This document shows, piece by piece, positions 1 through 5,980 of a stretch of 12,467 nt of DNA. Numbering within the stretch: position 1 is the first letter of the stretch; every line of letters begins with the position of its first letter. Position numbers and translations under genes: made by a program. Source of the DNA: Pseudomonadota bacterium (lineage in GTDB: Bacteria > Pseudomonadota > Alphaproteobacteria > Rhizobiales > Xanthobacteraceae). The notes under the pieces were generated by a model. The model ran no database searches and was not told where the DNA came from. It saw nothing but the letters and a program-made list of their open reading frames with translations. The stretch lies in assembly GCA_023432885.1 (NCBI GenBank), contig JAEZEU010000615.1, positions 1 to 12,467 of the forward strand, in the 5' to 3' direction.

Positions 1-1355
1 TTGTTGAACGCAGCGACCGTCTCCTCCAGCCCCTTGGCATCTATTCCGGCGACGCGCGCCAGTTCCGCCGGATCAGCGCCGCGCATGAGATAGCCGGTCT
101 TGAGGTGATGGCCGAGCGGCATCGGGAAGGGCGGCACGCAGCCGAGGCCGTATTTGCGCAAGGTGCGGTGATCGCAGATGAGGAACGCGGTGGGCGGTTC
201 GCCGGGCTTGGCCGCCTTCACCATGTCCTGCACGAAGTCATGGTAGGAATTGCCTTCGTTGGCAAAGCGCTTGCCCTCGCGCGTCACCGCGATCACGCCG
301 GGCTTGGCGCGGTCGATGAAGTGGGGCATCACGCCCTTGCTGCCGTCCTTGCGCGTCGTGATCGACACCGGTACCCAGGCCGCCGCATTGGGCAGGGTGT
401 CCTCGATCCGCCCGCCCGCCGTTTCCGCAAGCCGCAGGCCATCGCCGGTGTTGCCGGCGGGCCCGGGCGAAAAATGCTCATTGCCGGTTGGCGCATGGGG
501 AAACATCGCCTTGCGCCTTGTCACGTCATGCGGAAAGCCGCCGCAGGCGAGCACGACGCCGCGCCTGGCGATAACGCGGATGCGCCGGCCGTCACGCTCG
601 ACGATCGCGCCGCGCACGGCGCCATCCTCGACGATCAGCTCACGTACGGGGGAGGAGAGCCAGAGCGGAATGTTCAGATCAAGCGCGGATTTTGCGAGCC
701 TTCCCGCCAGCGCATTGCCGTTGGTCAACGTCATGCCGCGGCCATGGCGCATGACATCCATGAAGTGCTTCGAAAGCCGTTTGACGACGTAGACCGCCGA
801 GGTCAGCGATTTCGTCGCGCGCATGAAGTGGATGATTTCCTTGCCGGAGCCAAGCATCATGCCGAAGACCGTCAGCTCCGGCAGCGGCAGGCCGATATCC
901 TTGATCATGGGCCCAAGCTCGCGTCCGTCGAACGGCCGTGTCACCATGGAGCGGCCGCCCTGCGTGCCGCCCGGCGCTTCCGCGTGGTAATCCGGAAAGG
1001 TCAGCGGCATGTCGAAGCGCAGCGCGGTTTGGCTGGTAAAGAAGTCGACTGCCTCCGGGCCGTTGGCCAGGAACGCGTCGACCCGTGGGGCGTCAAAGCT
1101 GTTGCCGGCCTCGTGCCGCAGATAGGTCCGCGCGGCTTCCGGGCTCTCGACAATTCCCCAGGCCCGCGCCAGGGACGTGCCGGGAATCCACAGCCAGCCG
1201 CCGGAGCGCGCGGTGGTGCCGCCGAATCTCGGCTCCTTCTCGACGATCAGGACCTTCAGGCCGTGATGAGCAGCGGTAACCGCGGCCGACATGCCGGAGC
1301 AGCCGGAGCCCGCGACCAGCACATCGCATTCGTAGGTGTCGGTTTCGTTGCCCAC
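1..1355 (-). CDS. FAD-dependent oxidoreductase, fumarate reductase/3-ketosteroid dehydrogenase-like (3' end outside window)
   Basis: About 451 codons are visible; the C-terminus lies beyond the left edge. The N-terminus has an FAD-binding Rossmann fold: beta strand, then GSGCSG at residues 16-21, then an acidic end (VEKE, about 38-41). GGTTARSGG at 45-53 follows, a signature of the FAD_binding_2 superfamily (succinate dehydrogenase/fumarate reductase flavoproteins, KstD, urocanate reductase-like enzymes). Further in are ACGGF, a GNTGDG glycine motif and a GKRFANEG segment, all typical of this fold. Family members are usually about 550-580 residues, so roughly 100 or more are missing. Start: GTG at 1355-1353, because a TGA lies immediately upstream in frame and the next ATG falls inside the Rossmann motif; GGGAAG sits 5 nt upstream. 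There is no signal peptide, so it is probably cytoplasmic. The GGTTARSGG-W-IP context resembles KstD-type proteins more than fumarate reductases, but the substrate cannot be told. Confidence 0.85.
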   Translation of the reverse strand, partial: MGNETDTYECDVLVAGSGCSGMSAAVTAAHHGLKVLIVEKEPRFGGTTARSGGWLWIPGTSLARAWGIVESPEAARTYLRHEAGNSFDAPRVDAFLANGPEAVDFFTSQTALRFDMPLTFPDYHAEAPGGTQGGRSMVTRPFDGRELGPMIKDIGLPLPELTVFGMMLGSGKEIIHFMRATKSLTSAVYVVKRLSKHFMDVMRHGRGMTLTNGNALAGRLAKSALDLNIPLWLSSPVRELIVEDGAVRGAIVERDGRRIRVIARRGVVLACGGFPHDVTRRKAMFPHAPTGNEHFSPGPAGNTGDGLRLAETAGGRIEDTLPNAAAWVPVSITTRKDGSKGVMPHFIDRAKPGVIAVTREGKRFANEGNSYHDFVQDMVKAAKPGEPPTAFLICDHRTLRKYGLGCVPPFPMPLGHHLKTGYLMRGADPAELARVAGIDAKGLEETVAAFN

Positions 1356-1535
1356 TCAATCTTCCCTGGTAGTTCTGGTCCGTTTGGCGGCCGGGTGGCC
1401 GACGGTTGTTGTGGTTTGAGCTTGATTGTTGTGAGCGGCGGCGAGCCTGTCAATCACCCGGCGGTGAGCGGCCGATGGGGCACCTTGCGCCGCCGCGCAT
1501 CCGTCACCATCTGTGAAATCCTCAGGAATATCATC
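1356..1535. promoter_or_regulatory. Divergent intergenic region
   Basis: These 180 nt separate the divergent FAD oxidoreductase and serine protease genes and should hold both promoters. I see no convincing -35/-10 pair. A 9-nt direct repeat GTGAGCGGC occurs at 1431-1439 and 1464-1472, with starts 33 nt apart (about three helical turns), and a 6-nt inverted pair TGATTG/CAATCA lies at 1423-1428 and 1451-1456. Either could be an operator, but both are short enough to be chance in GC-rich DNA. Confidence 0.35.
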
Positions 1536-2558
1536 ATGCTGGATTTCACTTCAGATATCGCCGATGGCGCCGTGCTATCGCGAGCAGACGAGCGTGCTCC
1601 CGACAACGACCAGGCGCTGCTCGACGCCTATTCCAATGCTGTCATTGACGTGACCGACCGCGTCGGTCCCGCCGTGGTCCGGGTCGAGACGGGCCCGAAG
1701 GTAAGGACCCCGCGCGAGCGCGGCGGGCTCGGCTCCGGGATCGTGATCTCGCCCGATGGCCTCGTGCTGACCAACAGCCATGTCGTGGGCGCGGCGAAGG
1801 AGATTCGCCTGCGCGATATCGAGGGTATCGTCACGGATGCCCGCGTGCTCGGCGTCGATCCCGATACCGATTTGGCGCTGCTGCGTGCCGATGGCGCGCG
1901 CGATCTGCCCTACGCCTCGCTCGGCAATTCGAAGTCGCTTCGGCGCGGCCAGCTCGTGGTGGCGATCGGCAATCCGCTCGGCTTTGAATCCACTGTCACA
2001 GCCGGAGTGGTGTCCGCGCTCGGCCGCTCGATCCGTTCAGTCAGCGGCCGCACCATCGAGGATGTGATCCAGACCGATGCTGCGCTCAACCCGGGCAATT
2101 CCGGCGGGCCGCTGGTCTCGACCCGGGCCGAGGTGATCGGCATCAACACCGCCGTCATCGCGGGCGCGCAAGGCATCTGCTTTGCGGTCGCCAGCAACAC
2201 CGCGCAATTCGTCCTGTCGGAGATCATCCGTCACGGCTATGTGCGCCGCGCCTATATCGGCGTGGCCGGCCAGAGCGCGCCGATACCGCGGCGGCACGCG
2301 GTGCTCGCCGGTATCGACAACACAATGGGCGCGCTGCTGGCGCAGATCGAGCCGGACGGTCCGGCGGCGAAGGCAGGGCTGCTCCCCGGCGATGTCGTGA
2401 TCAAGCTCGACGGCGTCGGCATCCACGGCGTGGACGACCTGATCCGCGCGCTCGATCGCGACCGCATCGGCCGGACGCTGGAGATGGAAGTGCTGCGGCT
2501 CGGCCGCCTGCGCGCGATCGATATCCACCCGGTGGAGCGCAAGCCTGCGGGGCGGTAA
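1536..2558 (+). CDS. Trypsin-like (S1C, HtrA/DegP-type) serine protease with one PDZ domain
   Basis: A 340-residue protein. The chymotrypsin-fold domain carries the HtrA triad: His82 in TNSHVV, Asp112 in DTDLALL and Ser189 in NPGNSGGPL. A C-terminal PDZ domain (about 240-330) is marked by GPAAKAGLLPGDVV and a final LRLGR strand. HtrA-family enzymes degrade or process misfolded proteins, and the PDZ domain recognises C-termini or exposed segments. The ATG at 1536 was chosen because AGGA lies 8 nt upstream and the protein then starts like other short bacterial members. The frame stays open to 105, but that extension is antisense to the oxidoreductase and has no protease-like sequence. The first about 40 residues are acidic and polar, with no signal peptide or membrane helix, unlike classical periplasmic DegP/DegQ (about 450-500 residues, usually two PDZ domains). 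It may act in the cytoplasm. The gene is followed by a hairpin terminator and converges on soxA. Confidence 0.88.
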   Translation: MLDFTSDIADGAVLSRADERAPDNDQALLDAYSNAVIDVTDRVGPAVVRVETGPKVRTPRERGGLGSGIVISPDGLVLTNSHVVGAAKEIRLRDIEGIVTDARVLGVDPDTDLALLRADGARDLPYASLGNSKSLRRGQLVVAIGNPLGFESTVTAGVVSALGRSIRSVSGRTIEDVIQTDAALNPGNSGGPLVSTRAEVIGINTAVIAGAQGICFAVASNTAQFVLSEIIRHGYVRRAYIGVAGQSAPIPRRHAVLAGIDNTMGALLAQIEPDGPAAKAGLLPGDVVIKLDGVGIHGVDDLIRALDRDRIGRTLEMEVLRLGRLRAIDIHPVERKPAGR

Positions 2559-2559
2559 A

Positions 2560-2604
2560 GCATGATCCGGAAAAGTGTGCAGCGGTTTTCCGAAAAGATC
2601 ATGC
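2560..2604. repeat. Short dispersed palindromic repeat
   Basis: An imperfect inverted repeat starts two bases after the protease stop. The left arm GCATGATCCGGAAAA (2560-2574) pairs with TTTTCCG (2586-2592) and GATCATGC (2597-2604), with AAAA (2593-2596) as an unpaired insertion. I recall near-identical elements scattered through Bradyrhizobium and Rhodopseudomonas genomes; that is memory, not a search result. It could fold in RNA from either strand and may stabilise or end the flanking transcripts. Confidence 0.65.
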
Positions 2605-2618
2605 TCGAGCAGTAAAAA

Positions 2619-2659
2619 CTAAAGCGCGACGATTCTATCCTGAAATCGTCGCGCTTTAG
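2619..2659. terminator. Bidirectional hairpin terminator between protease and soxA
   Basis: A perfect 16-bp inverted repeat: CTAAAGCGCGACGATT (2619-2634), a 9-nt loop, and AATCGTCGCGCTTTAG (2644-2659). It lies between convergent genes and can end both transcripts. No long T-run follows on either strand, although the A/T-rich stem ends help. The soxA stop codon TAA (2658-2656) is inside the arm, so soxA translation runs into the stem. Confidence 0.7.
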
Positions 2660-3432
2660 GGGCGCACCGCCGGTGCTTCCATCGGCATGCCCCGGGCGCG
2701 CGACATCAGGTAGAGCTCGAGCTCGACCAGCTCCGGCGAGCCAAAGTCATAGGCCTGCGCCCTTATCCCGGTCAGGCAGGCCCGCAAGCGCCGCTGCAGC
2801 GAGCCGAGCGTCTGCCATTCCAGGCGGTAGAGCGGATAGCCGGTGGCGTGTCCCTGCGTGATCGCCGATCCGGCCAACCGCTTGTCCCAGTTGTCGTCAT
2901 GGCAGTTGCTGCAGGAAAGGTTGAGCTGGCCCTGCCGCTGCATGTAGAGGGCACGGCCCTTCGCGACGAAGGGCGCGAGCTGCGGGTCGGCGGCGGCCTC
3001 GATCGGGCTGCCTCGGGATTGCCTGGCCACTAAGGCGGTGAGCGCCAGCAGGTCGCGGCTCTCAAACGGAAGGGGCGGCGCTTGCTGTTGGTCGATGCGG
3101 CAAAGATTGATGCGCTGCTCGAGGTCCACGGGACGGCCGAGCGCCTTGTCGAGGGCAGGATATCTGGCGGCAACGCCCTTCATGCTGGCGGCGGCATCGC
3201 CATGGCAATCGGCGCAGGCTTTCCCGGCGGTGCCGGCCTTCCGCCTCCACAACCTCTCGCCGTCGAGCACCCAGAGCATGCCGGGATTGGCGGTGTCGTC
3301 GGTCTGCATGGACTGCGTTTCCGGCGTCATGAACGTGAAACCGGACCGGCGCTGCTCTTGCGGGATTTCGGCGGCGGCCGTGGCCGTCGCGATCAGTACT
3401 CCGGCGATGGCTATGGTTCGCGCAAAACTCAT
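2656..3432 (-). CDS. soxA: SoxA, dihaem cytochrome c subunit of SoxXA (L-cysteine S-thiosulfotransferase)
   Basis: A 258-residue periplasmic c-type cytochrome. In classical Sox pathways SoxXA oxidatively joins the sulfane sulfur of thiosulfate to the SoxY cysteine. Visible are a Sec signal peptide (about 1-21), haem site CADCH (73-77), second haem site CSNCH (174-178), and Cys111 and Cys219, which by family alignment should be the axial thiolates. Cys219 (motif RACL) matches the catalytic cysteine that carries a persulfide in studied SoxA proteins. The C-terminal FGSPELVELELYL block is diagnostic. It is therefore the dihaem form, with all key ligands present. Start: ATG at 3432, overlapping the soxZ stop as ATGA; an upstream extension in the same frame would run back into soxZ and would hide the signal peptide. 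No strong Shine-Dalgarno is seen, so translation is probably coupled to soxZ. It is the last gene of the operon, and its stop lies in the terminator hairpin. Confidence 0.93.
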   Translation of the reverse strand: MSFARTIAIAGVLIATATAAAEIPQEQRRSGFTFMTPETQSMQTDDTANPGMLWVLDGERLWRRKAGTAGKACADCHGDAAASMKGVAARYPALDKALGRPVDLEQRINLCRIDQQQAPPLPFESRDLLALTALVARQSRGSPIEAAADPQLAPFVAKGRALYMQRQGQLNLSCSNCHDDNWDKRLAGSAITQGHATGYPLYRLEWQTLGSLQRRLRACLTGIRAQAYDFGSPELVELELYLMSRARGMPMEAPAVRP

Positions 3433-3749
3433 TCGACGGCGATGGAGGCCGAAGCGCTTTCGGAAAAGCCCTGGTCGCCGACCCACTCGAACTCGAACGT
3501 GCCGCTCTCGCTAACAGTGGTGAAGAAGCTGAAGAAGGGATTGGCCGATATGGCCGGAAAGAGATCGGCGCGGAATATCTCCTTGCCGTTGAAGCGGCAA
3601 GTGAAGCTGGTGATGATGTCGCGCGGAACGGGTTCGCCTGAGGCCGTATGGCGATAGCCGGTTTCCATGATGTGCGACATCAGCGTCTTGATCTCGATGA
3701 CATCGCCGCGTTTGGCCTTGGCCGGCACATTGATCAGCGCGGAGGGCAT
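3429..3749 (-). CDS. soxZ: SoxZ, partner subunit of the SoxYZ sulfur carrier
   Basis: A 106-residue protein of normal SoxZ length. It is a small immunoglobulin-like beta sandwich that pairs with SoxY to form the periplasmic carrier on which sulfur intermediates stay covalently bound. Diagnostic stretches are the N-terminal KRGDVIEIKTL followed by MSHIMETGYR, the central FTCRFNGKEIFRADL, and the C-terminal FEFEWVGDQG. No signal peptide is present, as is usual for SoxZ; it is expected to be exported in complex with Tat-targeted SoxY. The ATG at 3749 shares one base with the soxY stop and is preceded at 7 nt by GGAGG. That GGAGG belongs to a 10-nt perfect complement of the 16S rRNA 3' end, so initiation should be very efficient. 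The 3' end overlaps soxA by 4 nt. Confidence 0.95.
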   Translation of the reverse strand: MPSALINVPAKAKRGDVIEIKTLMSHIMETGYRHTASGEPVPRDIITSFTCRFNGKEIFRADLFPAISANPFFSFFTTVSESGTFEFEWVGDQGFSESASASIAVE

Positions 3750-4207
3750 CAGATCACCTCCTCCGTGCAGGCGGCGAGGGTGACGATGACATCGACGCTG
3801 GCGGACCAGAAGGTGCCGTCAGACAGCTTTGCAATGGCGACCACCTTCTGGCTGTCGGCCAGGCGGATGCGGGTGGAGACCTGGGCGCGGCCGGCCTGCG
3901 GTGAGAGATAGAAGTTGCCGATATTGGGCTGCGGATTCTTCTCGTTGAAGACGTGGATGCTCTTGACGTGATCCTCGGACGCCATCGGGCTTGCCACGCT
4001 GACCGTCATCGGCACGGTGTTGCCGTTCTCGACCAGCGGCGGGACATCGAGCTTGACCTTTCCGGTCTTGACCGGCTCCGTGCCGACAACGCTGCGGATG
4101 GCGGCCGCCATCGTGGCAGGGGTCGCCTCGGCGGGCCGTAGCGTGACGGCGAGCATCGCCGCGCCGCCGGCAAAAGCAAAAAAGTCGCGTCGCGTGGATT
4201 CGTCCAT
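3749..4207 (-). CDS. soxY: SoxY, sulfur-carrier subunit, with atypical C-terminus
   Basis: A 152-residue protein. SoxY carries the substrate-binding cysteine of the Sox system on a flexible C-terminal arm. The Tat signal TRRDFF (5-10) with hydrophobic region and AEA cleavage area (about 26-28) targets the folded SoxYZ complex to the periplasm. The core beta-sandwich motifs NGNTVPMTVSV and VFNEKNPQPNIGNFYL fit SoxY. Known SoxY proteins normally end in GGCGG with the cysteine almost at the terminus. Here the end is LAAC-TEEVI: Cys147 is kept, the flanking glycines are not, and five residues follow. The DNA reads cleanly through this end (TGC ACG GAG GAG GTG ATC TGA), and the last codons coincide with the soxZ ribosome-binding site. 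Start: ATG at 4207, just before the Tat motif and 8 nt after the soxX stop, with a moderate GGAAAG. Identity as SoxY is firm; whether the arm works with classical partners is open. Confidence 0.92.
   Translation of the reverse strand: MDESTRRDFFAFAGGAAMLAVTLRPAEATPATMAAAIRSVVGTEPVKTGKVKLDVPPLVENGNTVPMTVSVASPMASEDHVKSIHVFNEKNPQPNIGNFYLSPQAGRAQVSTRIRLADSQKVVAIAKLSDGTFWSASVDVIVTLAACTEEVI
3752..3761 (-). promoter_or_regulatory. Ribosome-binding site of soxZ inside soxY
   Basis: The minus strand reads GGAGGTGATC, a full 10-nt complement of the conserved 16S rRNA 3' end (GATCACCTCC). GGAGG is 7 nt from the soxZ ATG. It lies inside the soxY reading frame and encodes its last residues (EEVI). Confidence 0.85.
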
Positions 4208-4215
4208 CTCTTTCC

Positions 4216-4659
4216 CTATTCGCGCAGCGTGACGAGATACGCCACGATGTCCTCGATCTGCTCGGCGGTCAGGATCGGCTTGCCCTGCCATGCCCGGCCG
4301 ACGCGGCTCAATCCATCGATGCGGTAGTAGGAAGGCATGATGGTTGCCGCGTTCAGGCGCGATGCATCGACCAGTCGCAGCCGGATTTCACCCTCGGACC
4401 ACCGGCTCCCGGTGCCGGCAAGACTGGGAGCAACGTCGCCCTGGAACCTTTGTTCCGGGAACGGGCCGCTGTGGCAGAGAATGCAGGTGCTGCTGCGCTC
4501 CACCACGAGCGCGCGGCCGCGAGCCGCATCGCCCACCGTGCCGGTGAGCGAAGCGGGGATCGCGTCGCCGACGACGGTGAAAGGACGCACCGCTTGCGCA
4601 TTGGCCGCGGTGCCGAGCGCGATCAACGACGCGGCCAGGCATGGGGCCGCCCTAACCAA
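4216..4659 (-). CDS. soxX: SoxX, monohaem cytochrome c subunit of SoxXA
   Basis: A 147-residue periplasmic cytochrome c that pairs with SoxA and takes the electrons released when sulfur is joined to SoxY. A short Sec signal (about 1-22, hydrophobic core then ANA) precedes a single haem site CILCH (59-63). The distal ligand is probably Met108 in the MPSYY motif, a SoxX hallmark, and the end LTAEQIEDIVAYLVTL is the typical last helix. Start: TTG at 4659, overlapping the last 8 nt of the flavoprotein gene. GGAGAG lies about 4-6 nt upstream, and this start gives a complete signal peptide; no ATG in frame gives one. The overlap suggests translational coupling to fccB. It is followed by soxY after 8 nt. 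Confidence 0.92.
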   Translation of the reverse strand: MVRAAPCLAASLIALGTAANAQAVRPFTVVGDAIPASLTGTVGDAARGRALVVERSSTCILCHSGPFPEQRFQGDVAPSLAGTGSRWSEGEIRLRLVDASRLNAATIMPSYYRIDGLSRVGRAWQGKPILTAEQIEDIVAYLVTLRE

Positions 4660-5926
4660 AGGTCTCTCCCGTGATCGACTTGAACCAGTTCAGCGCGCTC
4701 TCCGCTTCCTGCGCCCTTGTCTCGCGCGAGGCCTCGACCGGACTTGTCCTGACTTCGACCTCGGCAAACTGGTCGCCCTTGGGCTGATAGATGCCGGATA
4801 GCGAGAAGCCGTAAGCCGGAGCAACCGTACTGTAGCACGCACCCGTCAGCCGCGGCGGCTCCGGCGGCTTTCCCGCAAGCAGGTTCACGACGGCCGCGGC
4901 GCATGCCTTGCCTTGCGCGACGGCAGCGGAAGCGGATTTCGGAATGCCGCCGGCGATGCAGGCGTCACCGATGACATGGACGTTCGGTACCAGTTTGGAG
5001 CCGAAGCTGACGGGATCGATCGGGCACCAGCCCGTGTTGTCGGCAGCGCCGGCGATCCCGGCGATACGGCCTGCCCTTTGCGGCGGAATGACATTGGCGA
5101 CATCGGCCGTGTAATTGCCGAACTCGGTGACAATGGTGCCGCTCGAGGCATCGACCGAGGTGACCCTGCCGCCTTGCGATAGTGCGATCCGTTCGATCAT
5201 GCCGGGATAGAGTTCTTTCCAGGCGGCCTCGAACAATTTCTGCTGCGAGTAGCCATCCTTTGCGTCGAGGACCAGGACCTTGGAGCGCGGCTTGTTTGTC
5301 TTCAGGTAATGCGCGATCAGGCTGGCGCGCTCGTAAGGCGCCGGCGGGCAGCGCAGGGGCGCCGCTGGTACTGCGATTACCACCACCCCGCCATCCTTCA
5401 TCAATTCAAGCTGGCGCTTCAGCAGCAGCGTCTGTTCGCCCGCCTTCCAGGCATGCGGCATCCTTTCGGAGGCGGCTTCGTCATAACCGGGCAGGGCGTC
5501 GAAGCGCATGTCGATGCCGGGGGCGAGCACCAGGCGGTCGTAGCCGAGCGAGGCACCATCGGCGAGGCCAATTGTTCGCGCCTGCGGATCGACCTTGGTG
5601 GCGGCGCTTGCCGCGACCTTGATGCCGTCGGCTGCAATGCCGTCGTAGCCGAACTGCTGAGCCTCGAATTCCCTCAAGCCCGCAATGATCTCGTTGCTGA
5701 ACGGACAGGATACGAAACGGAGGCTCGTCTCGATCAAAGTCACGTCGAGCCTGCCGTCGAGCCGCTTCAGCGCCCGCGCGCAAGCAGCGCCGCCAAAGCC
5801 GCCGCCGATGACGGCCACGCGCGGCGCGGCCTGCGCCAGCGACGGGCAGGGGAGCGCGGCCGCCAGCGCAACGCTGGCGATGCCGAAAACGGCATTTCTG
5901 CGCGTCGGCTGGCGCGTGACCGACAT
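4652..5926 (-). CDS. fccB: Flavocytochrome c sulfide dehydrogenase flavoprotein subunit (FccB/SoxF family)
   Basis: A 424-residue periplasmic flavoprotein. FccB oxidises sulfide to sulfur or polysulfide and normally passes electrons to a haem subunit; the homologue SoxF stimulates Sox pathways. A Tat signal with RR at 9-10 (cleavage near 30-34) is followed by FAD-binding VIGGGFGG (39-46). Cys74 in VSCPFSNE matches the cysteine that binds FAD covalently in the family. Cys193 (LRCPPAPYE) and Cys301 (GWCPIDP) match the redox-active disulfide pair beside the flavin. HVIGDA (317-322) is the second FAD contact, and a C-terminal FCSD-type dimerisation region follows. All catalytic cysteines are kept, so it should be active. 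The ATG at 5926 has a weak GGA about 9-11 nt upstream; 54 nt separate it from the molybdopterin gene. No cytochrome subunit gene (fccA/soxE) is adjacent; soxX follows directly with an 8-nt overlap. Confidence 0.92.
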   Translation of the reverse strand: MSVTRQPTRRNAVFGIASVALAAALPCPSLAQAAPRVAVIGGGFGGAACARALKRLDGRLDVTLIETSLRFVSCPFSNEIIAGLREFEAQQFGYDGIAADGIKVAASAATKVDPQARTIGLADGASLGYDRLVLAPGIDMRFDALPGYDEAASERMPHAWKAGEQTLLLKRQLELMKDGGVVVIAVPAAPLRCPPAPYERASLIAHYLKTNKPRSKVLVLDAKDGYSQQKLFEAAWKELYPGMIERIALSQGGRVTSVDASSGTIVTEFGNYTADVANVIPPQRAGRIAGIAGAADNTGWCPIDPVSFGSKLVPNVHVIGDACIAGGIPKSASAAVAQGKACAAAVVNLLAGKPPEPPRLTGACYSTVAPAYGFSLSGIYQPKGDQFAEVEVRTSPVEASRETRAQEAESALNWFKSITGETFG

Positions 5927-5980
5927 GGGCGAATTCCAACTGAACGGGCGGCGGCCGTGATGCGGACGCCACCCACCACA

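Noticed and set aside
105..1535. Upstream in-frame extension of the protease (477 codons)
   Set aside because: It is antisense to the clear FAD oxidoreductase, is rich in Arg/His/Ala with no domain, and the protease has a good ribosome-binding site and ATG at 1536.
3752..3761. Plus-strand GATCACCTCC resembling the 3' end of 16S rRNA
   Set aside because: It is only the complement of the soxZ ribosome-binding site; no rRNA sequence surrounds it.
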